This document shows positions 49,481 through 60,654 of a stretch of 64,000 nucleotides of DNA, piece after piece. Under the pieces are notes generated by a model that was not told the origin of the DNA, made no database searches, and worked only from the letters and a program-made list of their open reading frames with translations. Source of the stretch: Lytechinus variegatus (lineage: Eukaryota > Echinodermata > Echinoidea > Temnopleuroida > Toxopneustidae); NCBI RefSeq assembly GCF_018143015.1, contig NC_054741.1, positions 9,760,683 through 9,824,682 of the forward strand, written 5' to 3'. Within the stretch, counting starts at the first letter, position 1, and the number at the start of each line of letters is the position of its first letter. A program made the translations under genes and the position numbers.

Positions 49481-50265
49481 TATTTATGTTTCAAATAACT
49501 CAAGCCTTCTGCATCTAAGACCCAGTCAAACCAAACAAACTGACACTTTTACCCCAGTTGATTTGACTCATTTCAGCTCAATCAATGCAGCATGGACAGG
49601 CACCATTTGTGTACTCCAAGGGTAGCAACAACAAAATAATAAAAAAGCATTCTCTTTTTTCACTTCTTTACATCATATTCAGTAAATTTCTAACAGCAAC
49701 TGAAAGTAACAGCATTTCTGTGTCAGTTTTATCTTTGTATATCATTTCATACTCTTTGATCAATACTGCATAGAGATTATTTTTAATTAATAACAACCTC
49801 GGCTTTTTAAGAAGGTTCTCAATTATTTATCTGTGTCTTGTGTATAATTTTTATGGGTTTTCAAAATCAAGATTGTCTTAGATTTTCACTAAATTGACAT
49901 TCAATGAAGAATGTTTCCTGCATATTTCTAATTATCCAACATTAACAATCTATTGCATTGCTTATCAATATTCTTCTACTACACCAGTCTTTCTACAATC
50001 TTTAAGAAGGTTTCACCTTCATGTCTTTGACATAGCTGATTATGTTTGATCATTTGCAATATTTGTAATATTTAGTGAGGACTTAACTTGAAGGATGCAA
50101 AGAGTCATATCATTTTAGTGTTGTGACTAGTGTCATAATTGACTCACATTGCCAAACCAACAGCACTTTGATGAACACGCACATAATTTTTTTTCTTCAA
50201 TTTGTCATTGTTTAGTTTAGAATAGATTTTGTTGGATTGACTGTGTAGTATTATAAATTTGATGT

Positions 50266-50271
50266 TTTATT
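50266..50271 (-). terminator. Poly(A) signal of the zinc-finger gene
   Basis: TTTATT on the plus strand is AATAAA on the minus strand, 50 bases past the stop codon at 50321. It is the closest canonical signal. A T-rich stretch follows. A very short 3' untranslated region would result. Confidence 0.5.
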
Positions 50272-50320
50272 GTAAATCAGTCTTTGTTGAGTTTAGAATT
50301 TTTTGGAATTGACTTGGGTA

Positions 50321-53300
50321 TTACTGAGTGATGATTTCAGAATCTTGAAGTGAAGCTAAAGCATTGATAACATCTGGAAGAGAAGAATTGATATCAATCA
50401 GCTGCCCTTGATCCTCTGGGAGAATTACCTCAACTGTCATGTCTTGAGGAATTTCTTGATGTTGTTCTGTCTGTACTTCAACTATAGCAGGATCCATTTC
50501 ATGAGATTGGTTCACTTGCTCATGGTCCATCTCTTGAGTTGACTCGGGCGGCATCGGTGTGTCATGATTGACAGCGGGTGTTTCATTCAGAGAAGGTACA
50601 GATGGTACCACCTGGATAACCTGGTGTTTGTCTTTCTTCATAGTGGATGGGTTGAATGCATCAGGTGGACAGCATTTGGAGAGGTTCATCTTCTGACTGG
50701 GATGCTTCTTCTGGTAGTGTCGTTTCACAACCTGCAGATCAGTTGCCCTGTAGTCGGGACAGATGGCGCATCGGAATCGACGGCGCTCTCCAGTGTTGTG
50801 GTGGAGGACAACATGCCGACGTAAATGGACTGGCTGGGCAGCAGCATAATCACAGAGGTCACATTTGTGTGGCTTCAACTTCAGGTGGGCAGTTTGGACA
50901 TGGAGCTTCAGGCTTTGCATTGTCTTGTACATCTTCCCACAGACATGGCAGGCTGCTTGCTTCTCAGTGGAGTGTTTCCTCATGTGGCTTATGATGTTTC
51001 CACGCTTGTCAGAGCCATAGTCACAAAGATCACAGGTAAATCGCTTCACAGAAGAATGTTTCCACATGTGACGGCGAAGATCACAAATACGGCGGAAGGT
51101 TTCATTACACACCTCACACACCAAGAAAGGGGCTCCCTTCTCTCTGTGGATGACAACCCCTTGTCCCATTATCTTAGTACTCTCAGCCAATGGCATCATA
51201 GGGTGCGTGTTCATGATATGGTTCTTCATATCCTCCCTTTTCTCTTCAACTGTGTTGCACCAAGTGCACGTGTAAGGTCCAGAGTCTTCTTTAGCATGTC
51301 TCCTCATATGATGCTTGTAAAGATCAGCACCTATTATGTTGGTATCACATTTAGGACAATGGAACGATTCACCTTCATTGTGGACCCTGGCCAAATGACT
51401 TTCAAGAGCTTTCTTATTTTTACCTTGAAAATCACAATGGGGGCATTTGCAGTCCTTTACCTTTGTATGCTTCTTAGTATGATCCTTACATAGTCCAACC
51501 TTTGGGAAGAGTTTCCCACAAACTCCACATTCAACATTCCCAAAGCGTAAATGTATATATCGTAATATGGAAGGAGTCAGTTTTTTGTAATTCAGATTGA
51601 CAAAGTCTTCCCCAACTTCCTCTAGTTCTTCTTTGCTTACAATTTCAGTAGGAATACTGATCTTTGACATTAAATCATCAAAGATGGAGCCTGTCATCGC
51701 ACTCTTAGGTGCTTCTGCTCCAGTTCTGCGCTGCGCCCATTGCACCTTGTCTGCTTCCAGTGCTTTATCCATCTGCCCAGCCAAGTAGATACTCCTTCGT
51801 AGACTCTCATTGATTTTGTCTTGAGGGTTGAACTCTCCTTCCTGATCAGCCCTGTGGAACCCAACATGCTCATTAAGTGCGCCATATGTCAAGAACTTCT
51901 CTTCACACATAGAGCAACGGTAGATAAAAGGATGCGTGTTCAAGTGACGTGTCAATTTTACTTCACCTTCAAATGCCATTCCACACATAGGACAGTTGCG
52001 GGAAGATGAGCGCTTCTTCATCCTCTTCCTCTTCTTTTTTTCTCCATTTTTATTCTTTCGTCCTTTAGCTTTCTTTGAGCCAGATTGCTGGGCATGATTC
52101 GTTCTTATATGAGTGTAGTAGCTTTTCTTTGTCTTGCACTTCTGTCCACAAATATCACACTCAAATAGAACAATCTGACTCTTTGCTCGCCCAGCTGTGG
52201 CCATTAATGTGTAGAATTCTTTCCCTTTTCCTTCCCTGATTTCCTCCCGATGGCTGATGTACAGATGACCAAGCATGGTGCTTTGACCTTTGAACTTAAC
52301 ATCGCAAAGAATGCAACGTAAGGATGGAGCGTGGGTCTTCCTATGCTCATCCAGATCCTCTGCATCCTTCCCAACATAAACACATTGGCCATGCCAGCAT
52401 TTGAGTTCATGATCATTATGTTTCTGTATGTGAGTTGTCCAGCCACGTTTGTGAGTAGAACTGTATCCGCACTGCACACACATGTAAGGACGATATCCGA
52501 TGTGAGAAAATATATGAGGAGTCATAACATTCTTAGTCTTGAACACCTTGCGACATATAAGACACATGAAAAAATCAAGAGCTTCCCCATTAGGACTCTG
52601 TAGTCCACCGTGTACTTTTTTGATATATTTGTTTAACTCATCAACTGTAGGAGGATCCTTGTTAGCCCACTGTTTCATCATATCATCGTCTAGTATATCG
52701 GATAGCGCTTTGTACTTGCCAATTAATGAATCAGGGTCAATTTTCTTTCCCACTTCTGGGTTGTGTATAAATGGAACAGGTTCATCATCATCGTTATCCT
52801 CTACATAATCATCTTCACAAAATTCATAATCATCATCTTCTCCCAATACTGTAGAAGGAATATTTACCTGACTGCCTATCTTATCTATCTGATTGTGGGT
52901 CTCTTCAACTTCACTATTCTCCTCTATGCTCTTATCCTCTTTGCTCTTCTCCTTTCCACTCTCCTTTTCATCCTCCTCTTTCTTGCTCTCCTCTTTTTCA
53001 CCTTCTACCTTTTCACTGTCCTCCTTTCCACTCTCCTCCTTATTTCTCTCCATTTCGCTCTTCTCCTTTTCATTCTTCTCCTTCTCAATCATGTCCATTT
53101 CCCTTTTCTCATTTTCCTGTTCAGCTATCTGCTTCATCTCTTCATCAGTCACTTTCTGTGCTTCCCACTTCCACCCTGTCACATGTTTTCTTTTGCAGAG
53201 TTTCCATGTGCCAGGTCTGTCCTCTGGTGGTATGTCTTTACTTAGATGGACACCTAGTGTAGGTGGTATACCATCATCATCATCACCATCATCATCAATG

Positions 53301-53943
53301 CCATTATCCATGGGATCCTCTTCAAAGCTCCTTACTTTGGTAGGGCTGTCTCCAAACTGCTGTGGAGATTCAGTGTCAACAAGATCAGTAGCCGTCTTGG
53401 GAGGTATGGGGGGAATTTTCTTCCCATCTTCCACCCCACTTTCTTTAATTTTATCAGAGTTTGTCGCTTCATTCTCAACAATGACAAGGTGAGATGTGAC
53501 TGTTTCTGATTCTGACTCTTTCTTGTTCTCTTTGGGAGTCATTAGCGTTAACATTTCTTCTGCTCTACTAGGAGATTTTGATAATGTACTTTCCTCTCCC
53601 CTGCGGGGCGATGACTTCCTCTTGCTCATCTGGAGGCATCTGTGCATATTCATCTGTCTAGCACGATCAAACTGTCTATCACACTTGTCGCAGCCATACA
53701 TTGTCTTGTTTCCCTCTGCAGTCGGGCTTACAACCCTGGTCAGCGGAGGTGATGCTAATACTTGCTGTTTTTGTGGGGATGCAATTTTGGGTAACTTGAC
53801 GTCTGGAAGCGGCAACATAAGCATAACACCAACTTTGCCCTCATGTGCTGTCCTTGCATGATTGGTCATCTGCTGAGGATCAAAGGAATATTTCTTGCAT
53901 ACAGGGCAGGCATAAATCAGCAGGTTCAATTTCATCAGTTCAT
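50321..53943 (-). CDS. Multi-C2H2 zinc-finger protein, main exon
   Basis: This exon gives 1206 residues (1204 from an internal ATG at 53935). A pyrimidine-rich AG acceptor ends at 53944 and its phase fits the exon at 57158-57560, so the full protein would be 1341 residues. Counting from 53935: finger 1 at 8-31; a degenerate C2HC finger at 80-100; a Pro/Ser/acidic region; a long Lys/Glu-rich segment at 262-345, probably helical; and acidic patches to about 400. Then come about 16 C2H2 fingers between 457 and 1079, with typical CxxC...HxxxH spacing and mostly non-consensus linkers. A basic stretch KKAKGRKNKNGEKKKRKRMK at 621-640 is a likely nuclear signal. The C-terminal 120 residues are Gln/Glu/Pro-rich. 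It resembles animal polydactyl DNA-binding regulators; I cannot name an orthologue. Confidence 0.93.
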
Positions 53944-54088
53944 CTGAAAAGAAAAAAGAGATATAAAAATATATAATGGTTTAATAAGAGTACAGTAGAA
54001 CTTGCACAATGTTTCTAGTTTTGTTCAGACATTTGTTTCATAAAAATAAGGCAACTTTGCTGGGGCCTGTTGCAGAAATAGTTGTGTT

Positions 54089-55111
54089 ACAAAACAAGTG
54101 GAATGCCTCTGGCAGTCTCACCTGAATCACACAATTCAATATAGCAGCAGTGCTGACTTTGCAAACTACTATAAAATAATTATTGTTTCATAATTCTATT
54201 ATAATTTGTAAATGCATGGCACGGCTCAAAATTGCTCCAAACAGTAATTTTGTTAAGTTAATAAAAATGGTGTTTACAAGTCTTATTCATTTTTTATTCT
54301 TATTCATCAGCTGAAATAAATTGATTTTAGCACTCTTATGCTTCATCAAGTTTCTAAGTAAATTTGGCAACCCCCCCCAAAAATCAAAACAAAGAAAAAA
54401 AACTTAGTCAAAAACCAAAAGAAATATATATCATAAACAAGTGGAATGCCTCTGGCAGTCTCGCTTCCATTTCGCAATTCAATATGGCAGCAGTGCTGAT
54501 ATTGGAAATAACTACTAAATAATTTAAAAATATATGATATTACAATATATTCATTTGTCCCAAGTGACCTTTGACCTTGACCATGTGACGTACAAGTAAG
54601 AATTGTGTAAAACGATAAGTGATACTTGACTACCTTCTCGTCCTTGTTTCATGAACTAGATCCATTAACTTTCAAATTATGACAGCAATTTAACAATACC
54701 CCCAACATAGCTAAAGTTCATTGACCCTATATCAACTTCGAACTTAGTCATGCCAAACTCACGCAAGATGCTCAGTGACACACCATTACTCTCATCTCCA
54801 AATTTCAAGAACTAAATTCATAAACAAAGTTATGATGGCAATTAAAAAATTACCCCCAACATGACCAAAGTTCGTTGACCCTGAATGACCTTTGACCTTG
54901 GTCATGTGACCCAAAACTAAGGCAGAATATTAAAATATTAAGTGATACACCATCATCCTTATGTCCAAGTTTTATGAACTAGGTCCATATACTTTCAACG
55001 TTATTATTACTTGTGATGACATTTCAAAATCTTAACCTTGGCTAAGATTTCAATGTTAACGAAGCCGCTGCCATCAGAAAAGCGTCGCCTATAGTCTCGC
55101 TCTGCTTTGCA
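54089..55111 (+). repeat. Second copy of the DR1-bearing dispersed repeat
   Basis: It begins ACAAAACAAGTGGAATGCCT like the copy at 4941 and ends GCGTCGCCTATAGTCTCGCT. The head is present twice (54089-54180 and 54434-54530), separated by unrelated AT-rich DNA, so the copy is rearranged. Units of the same type follow, with perfect TGACCT-T-TGACCT motifs at 54565 and 54886. It lies in the zinc-finger gene's intron. Confidence 0.75.
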
Positions 55112-57157
55112 GAAAAAAGATAATTCCACATGTTCATGGAGAAATAACACATGACAATGAGGAGAAACTGGAAACATTCCATACTTCATATAATGAAAAA
55201 CAAAAGAAATAATGAGTGATGTCATCACTCACCTCATTTGCATATGAAACAGGATTGTGTAACTGTCTTGTGAAATTAAGCAAAACTTAGAAATTTTATA
55301 ACCTTTCTTATTCTAAATCCGATTTTGATGAAAATTTTAGTTGTTATTGTTGTTACGATTTTTCTCTTTTTATTAAATACACAACTTTTTGTTGGGGTGG
55401 ACTTGTCCTTTAAACGTTCATTTCACAAAGAGCAAGATCTCTGAAAGACCACTGTAAGACCATTGCTTGATCTTTCAGAGGAAAAAACGTCCCTAAAAAG
55501 AAAAAAAAAGTGAAAAAAGAGAGGAGAAAAGGAAAAGCGAAGGGAGGAAGGGAAGAAAGGTAGCTTTGTGGGTTTTTCTTATCTTTTTTTCATTCTTTAT
55601 TTTTTCAAAAAAGAGAAACTCCTTCACTCTTGCTCTAAATTAAAATATATGAATTATGCTTCCGCGCTGCACGCGGTTAAATGACAATATTGCAGTTCTC
55701 CTCTGTATCCCCTCACCTTTTCTCTAACCCTGTTTTTCCACCTCAGCTATATATTGTTTCTTGCCAGTTAAAGCTCAAATATATACATTCAGACATTAGG
55801 GCATGGAATTAGCCCGGGGGGCCACTTACATTGAAGAGTGGATACCATGCGCGACCAAAAAAACATGTAAAAAGGATGGCTTTTTCACGATATGGCACGT
55901 TACATACGTAACGTGATAAGGGTGTCAAAAACACAAAAATAATGAAAAAAGGGTATCTATTTCCCTAGGAAAATTACGTGTTTAGGGTCGAATTTGCGGG
56001 GATGAAAAAACAAAATTAAAATGTTTTATAAAGGATGTCCTTTTTGCCCCAACACTTCGTGTTCAGAGTCCGATTCGCATGAGATGTAGAAGCTGGGGTT
56101 GTACTAAACCAAATAAGGTAAAGCCGGCGTTTATATAATTTGGATAAATCACAGAAGTTTCAACTTTTTGCGCACTTTTTTCCTTGTAATGAAGTTCAAT
56201 AATCTTAGAAATCAATAGAATTAAAGCCGATGGGGTGTAAGAGATATGTATTTGATGAAACGTCCGCCCTTTGAAATTTCAGAGTTTCATTGCTCAGGGC
56301 GGGAAGGAATATCTTCATCCCAGCATATAACCTTTTTCTCCTCTGTTTTGCGAATTAAAGATTGTTTGTAATAAAATCTTTCCAAGGGAAGCATTCCTTT
56401 AAATCAGAGGACCCTTATCTTTGGAAAAAAACTTGATATATCTTTTTAGCTCTCCATGTAATTATTATTTTAATTTTCTCCATTTTATCCCCTTTTTGTG
56501 CGTTCACAATCACTTTTGAAAACAAGGTTCAAAATCACACTATAGTCAACTAAATTGGAGGTGATATAGGTACTACAGACAAGAGAGACGGCTCCTTTTC
56601 ATTTTAATTTATGAAACACCGAAAGCTTTGCGCGGGAGGGGGAAACTCCCCCTCCCTTTGTGTGCATTACTGCCCCTCCAAAATGAAATCCTGGCTACGC
56701 GGTCGCTTGTTGCATAAAAGATCTCTGAAAGACCATTGAAAAATATCTATATCTCTATAGGACTAGTCTAAGCCCAGTATTAAAAGAAGTATCAAACACT
56801 TTTTCTGAGTTATTTGAGGAGTCTTTTGGAGCCATTCCACAGAAAATGACAAATTTCATTTATCTTGGAGACTGCTGTAAAACCTTTCCAAATTTTGGTC
56901 TTTCAAAGGTCTCCCTTCTGTGTTCTAATGTACATGCACATGCTTCAATTTTATGCTTATGTGATTGAAACACAAATACTTGGCTTTGTCATATCCTAGT
57001 TAAAGATCTACAGGCATGTGAATAACTTTGTGAAACCGCTCTTTTCATCAACAGGAATCAATTTACATTCTCAATCAATTGCCAAATACATGAGACATTT
57101 CGATGAAAACATTTGTCCATTGTTATTAAATACAGTCAAATGTACGACAGTACAAAC
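55112..57157. other. Remainder of the zinc-finger gene intron
   Basis: The part at 55112-55414 is the right half of a long-armed element (CCGATTTTGATGAAAATTTT ... TTGTTGGGGTGGACTTGTCC). A dispersed repeat at about 55850-56100 contains GGCACGTTACATACGTAACG TGATAAGGGTGTCAAAAACA. Copies of GATCTCTGAAAGACCA appear near 55438 and 56721. No coding block was recognised. Confidence 0.55.
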
Positions 57158-57638
57158 CTCTAGGATCTTTGCTGTAATTGTGTTCATCTTCCATTTCAAT
57201 TGATGGCTCAGATAATAATTCAGTAGTTGCTTCATCCTGCTTTGTTTGGTCTCTTCTCTCAGCAGATTCTGCACTCGAGGACTTCCCCGTGGCTCCACTG
57301 AACTTGATTGGAAGAGTTTTCTTTTTATTTGGAGCATGTTTCTTCTGGTTTACCCGGCTGGACTCCGTCTGTTTAGATTTCTTGCTCCTCGCGGGAGCCG
57401 AAACTTTCTTGATTACCACTGTCTTCTTTACCGTAGGCTTCTGCACTGTTTTGGAAGTGGCTCTGGTCTTTCCTTGAGTGGGGGAATTGATTGCAGCCTT
57501 TTTAGCTGCAGGCTTGTCAGAAGAGTCTGCAGGAGGTCGTCCTCTCTTTCTGCTCTTCATCTTGGTTGCTTGGGATTTCTTTTGTGATGTTTACCAAAAT
57601 CTGTCAAAGTGCCTGATCATCAATGGACTCTGGAAAAT
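57158..57638 (-). CDS. First main coding exon of the zinc-finger gene, AT-hook basic domain
   Basis: The coding part is 57158-57560 (134 codons plus one base). It begins MKSRKRGRPPADSSDKPAAK with an AT-hook core (RKRGRPP) at residues 4-10. A long Lys/Ser/Thr-rich basic region follows, then an acidic end (ELLSEPSIEMEDEH) and SKDPR. The donor after AGA-G is GTTTGT; the split aspartate codon is completed by AT at 53943-53942, giving DPRDELMKLNLL. AT-hooks bind the AT minor groove, so joined to about 18 fingers this suggests a chromatin-associated DNA-binding protein. Bases 57561-57638 are untranslated, behind an AG acceptor (CTTTCATAG). A stop (TAA) in the main frame lies 33 bases before the ATG, supporting this start. 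If the join is wrong, this would be a separate short basic protein. Confidence 0.75.
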
Positions 57639-57789
57639 CTATGAAAGAATGAAATAAGGGTATTGAGTAACTCTGTCTCTAATAGGAGCAACATATTCAA
57701 TTATAGTTTCATTGAACAATCAACATAAAAAAAAGTATTTTTTTTGTATGGATATTTTTAAAATTACAACCATTCTCTTAATGAAGCAT

Positions 57790-58243
57790 GCTATTTATTA
57801 GACCAAGAGCTTCGGTCACTGTTATTTCGGTTGTTCAGCAGAACTCCGATGGCTTCACTCACCAAATACAAAGACCGAAGTTCTAGCGCGATCTGTACAG
57901 GGGACTCAATGGCCATATGTTTATGTACTTAAGATCGGATAAAACGGGGAAGTGAATATGCGCGACAGCCGAGGTAAGTCACTGTTTTTGTTCCTTTTAA
58001 TTTGAATTTTCTGTTTTTTTGCAATTAATGCCAAGAGGGAATATTAATTTACATTTAGGTCGCAATAATTTTCACAATTTTTATTCATTAAAGACAAAAA
58101 TTGAAGAGCCCCGATGGGGGGATTTTGCATTGCAAGTCCTCTAATGGTGGCTGCACGATAGCGAGCCGTCTGTGTACGAGAATTTTTTTTTTTAAATGTT
58201 AAAAAAATCCTCGAAACAGACAGCTGTCTAGCTATTTATTAGA
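57790..58243. repeat. Duplicated segment copy A, flanked by 13 bp direct repeats
   Basis: The segment from about 57803 to 58230 (ACCAAGAGCTTCGGTCACTG ... GAAACAGACAGCTGTCTA) matches 59017-59967 apart from an insertion there. GCTATTTATTAGA occurs immediately on each side (57790-57802 and 58231-58243). This is what a target-site duplication would look like, so the copy may have been inserted here as a mobile unit. Confidence 0.7.
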
Positions 58244-58289
58244 TTTGGCTGATGTAATTGTAAAACAAATGGGGCAAGTTCAAAACACA

Positions 58290-58371
58290 ATTTCAAAACA
58301 TCGCATGCGATAGGTCGCAGGTCAAACAGCATAAATTGACCTGCAACCTATCGCATGCGATGTTTTGAAAT
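58290..58371. repeat. Near-perfect 36 bp hairpin with 10 base loop
   Basis: The arms 58290-58325 and 58336-58371 are inverted copies with one mismatch, around the loop ACAGCATAAA. Each arm contains the palindrome ATCGCATGCGAT. No repeat family was recognised. Confidence 0.85.
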
Positions 58372-58611
58372 CGGCAGTGAATAATACATGTGAGGAAATA
58401 GATACTGACCCAAAATCACCAATTTTGAGGATACAGGAGGATGGACATGGAGTGAAATATGGGTGAAGAGTAAGAAATTAAGCTATTTTTCTTTCTCATA
58501 TTTTTTTATAAATTTTACTTTTAAACTTTTTTTGATACCATCTTTGTCACTCAGAATATCCGATCGAGTTAACCGTCCCGAAGTTTGGGTAGATCTAGGT
58601 GGGGTGTAACC

Positions 58612-58998
58612 CAGGGAGCGCCCAGGAGCTTACCGTGTATTTACCCATACTCTTGGGACAAGGGTAGATTATGGTCAAAACATCTAGCAAGATAAATTGT
58701 GAAAACAGAAATTATGCACTAACACCGATCTTATGGATGAAGGTCTAACGAGTGGTAGAATCCTGACGTCGAGGCACAGACTGAAACCTCAAAAAACTGA
58801 AAAGTTCTCTCCTTCTCCCCAGTCTCGATTGGCCGTTTTTGTTGTGAATCATAACAAAATGGCCGATCGAGACTGGGGTTTATCTTACTCGATATTTTGA
58901 CCATAATCTACCCTTGTCCCGTGAGTATGGGTAAATACACTGTAAGCTCCTGGGCTGGGCGCCGGACCACTACGCGTTCCGGCGCTCCCTGGGCCTGG
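58612..58998. mobile_element. Inverted-repeat element with nested inner hairpin
   Basis: Outer arms: AACCCAGGGAGCGCCCAGGA GCTTAC and TTTACCCATACTC...GGGACAAGGGTAGATTATGG on the left have their inverse at 58900-58998. A second inverted pair, CCAGTCTCGATTGGCCGTTTT and AAAATGGCCGATCGAGACTGG, lies in the middle (about 58818-58877). It lies between the two duplicated segments. MITE-like, no coding capacity. Confidence 0.75.
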
Positions 58999-59016
58999 GT
59001 TAGGTGTAGACCAAAA

Positions 59017-59967
59017 GCTTCGGTCATTGTCGGTACTCTGTTATGTTGGTTGTTCAGCTGAACTCCGTTGGCTTCACTCACCAAATACAGAGACCGAAGT
59101 TCTAGCGCGATCTGTACAGGGGACTCAATGGCCATATGTTTATGTATGGTAGGGGGTCCTAAAGCTGCGCGGGTCCTAAAGCTACGCACCACTCATCGCG
59201 CATGCAGTTTTTAATGGCAAATGCGCACTTTGTGTGGAATTGTGACTACAGAGTCACGAACGATTCCTATTCAATTTTTTCTACAGAGGCTGCAGTAAAT
59301 CTCTAAATGCAGAGAACACCCACAACTGTTTTGAATTTTTGAGCTATATTCTCTTTAATTTCATATTATCCTATAATAGTATGAACATATTTTAGAAATT
59401 GAGGCACAGGAAATTCTATTTTTCTGCATGATAAATCGAGTGCGTAGCTTTAGGACCCCTTCTAACATCGGGCGGCGAATTCAAGAGGTGTTCGGAAAAC
59501 ACGGCGGGATTTTCGTATTAGTGAGTTTTGTGATATTTTGTTCTTGCTTAATGATCTTTAGAATATTTGCCACAAGTTAGCGACAGATAATTTGTTCAAA
59601 TATTAAAATTGGCATAGTTTCTATCGTTTGTAAACAAAGTGCGTAGCTTTAGGTCCCCCCATCATACTTAAGATCGGACAAAACGGGGAAGTGAATTTGC
59701 GTGACAGTCGAGGTAAGTCACTGTTTTAGTTCCTTTTAACTTGATTTTTCACCCTTTTTTTAATTTGCATTTTGGTCGCAATAATTGTCAATTTTTTTAT
59801 TCATTAAAGACAGAAATTGAAGAGCCCCAACGGGGGGATTTTGCATTGCAAGTCCCCTAATGGTCATGATGGTGGCTGCACGATAGCGAGCCGTCTGTGC
59901 ACGAGGAGAAATTTAAAAAAATGTTTAAAAAACTCCTCGAAACAGACGGCTGCCAGCTGTCTAGCTA
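59017..59967. repeat. Duplicated segment copy B, interrupted by a transposon
   Basis: It matches copy A in TTCTAGCGCGATCTGTACAG, GGACTCAATGGCCATATGTT and, after the insertion, ACTTAAGATCGG, AAACGGGGAAGTGAAT and GCACGATAGCGAGCCGTCTG. The interruption at 59147-59664 is absent from copy A. Near its right end GCCGTCTGT / ACAGACGGC and CGAGGAG / CTCCTCG form a hairpin. Confidence 0.8.
59145..59666. mobile_element. 518 bp DNA element with CCTAAAGCTACGC ends and TA target
   Basis: The element is 59147-59664, flanked by TA on both sides. The ends TGGTAGGGGGTCCTAAAGCT and the reverse complement of AGCTTTAGGTCCCCCCATCA are inverted. The empty site exists in copy A (GTTTATGTACTTAAG). Further inverted copies of CCTAAAGCTACGCAC occur just inside, at about 59171 and 59440-59460, so it may be one element nested in another or have doubled ends. 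No transposase is seen. Confidence 0.88.
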
Positions 59968-60291
59968 GTGTACTAGCATGAAGTGGAGTGGAGCCTGCAC
60001 AAACTTTGCTGGAGGTATTACTCTCCATGCATGAGCTCCAGGAGTCCAGGCTAAGCGCGCCCCCGACCCTAACCATGGGCCTGGCCGCCCGCGCCTGGCC
60101 ACCATGCCTGGCCTGGCCGGCGGTAGTGCAGCTGAGGTAGACTGAATTCTGGACAGAGTCGGAGAATGCAAATGCCAATCTAGTGACAACGTTAAACAAC
60201 AGCAAATCAAATATATCCATCCACATACAAATTATTACATATTCAAAATCTTACAGAGAAAAAAAATAAATGTCGGGTAACAAATGTTTAC

Positions 60292-60382
60292 CTAACGTGG
60301 AACCTGTTGGTTTTGGAGCTTTCTCAGATAATTCTTTTGATTTCTGATCCTTGCGAAGGAATGACAGCGCTGATACCGCCAT
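60292..60382 (-). CDS. Candidate leader exon with short coding start
   Basis: On the minus strand an ATG at 60382 in context AATATGGCGG (YY1-like) opens MAVSALSFLRKDQKSKELSE KAPKPTGSTL, followed by the donor G|GTAAAC at 60292. Spliced to the acceptor at 57638 the frame continues DFPESIDDQAL and stops at 57604, giving 41 codons. The stop lies 43 bases before the main zinc-finger ATG. It could be an upstream ORF in a two-ORF transcript or a separate tiny gene. Neither the start nor the splice is proven. Confidence 0.35.
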
Positions 60383-60654
60383 ATTCCAATTTGTGCAGCT
60401 AAATTCACATCGTAGAGGGCACTAGCCTAATTTTGTTTCGCCATCGTGCAAAAATTTTTGCCAAATAAAAATATTTTCAGACCTAATTTTTAGTGTGATC
60501 GGGGCTGTGATATGATTGAATCATCAAAATTAAATGTTGTCTTTGGATATACAATTCTTAGTTTTTCATTTGTTTTGGGACGAATGAATGCCTTGCCATG
60601 GTTGCCTCATCTTCATACAGGGATTGCAATTAAATTTCAGATGACGTCAAATGT

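Larger units (their letters stand above)
46715..50265. other. Intergenic stretch 3' of the zinc-finger gene
   Basis: AT-rich sequence without recognisable coding blocks. It carries a G run near 47461, inverted-repeat elements at 48331-48490 and 49351-49480, and a SINE at 48613-48915. Confidence 0.55.
57639..60291. other. Upstream or intronic region of the zinc-finger gene with duplicated segment
   Basis: This region contains the two copies of a duplicated segment, a 36 bp hairpin, and inserted elements, each described separately. If the exon at 60292 is real, it is an intron of the zinc-finger gene; if not, it is the promoter region. The sequence GCCGAGGTAAGTCACTG, a donor-like motif, occurs in both segment copies on the plus strand (near 57970 and 59710). 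Confidence 0.5.

Noticed and set aside
50564-53861. Several plus-strand open frames of 60-222 codons overlapping the zinc-finger exon
   Set aside because: They are antisense shadows of the minus-strand gene; translations are Ser/Leu/Phe-rich reversals of the acidic and finger regions with no family resemblance.
57960-57985. Plus-strand GCCGAGGTAAGTCACTG as the donor of a divergent first exon
   Set aside because: The motif is good and occurs in both duplicated copies, but no downstream plus-strand exon was found, so a gene is not supported.
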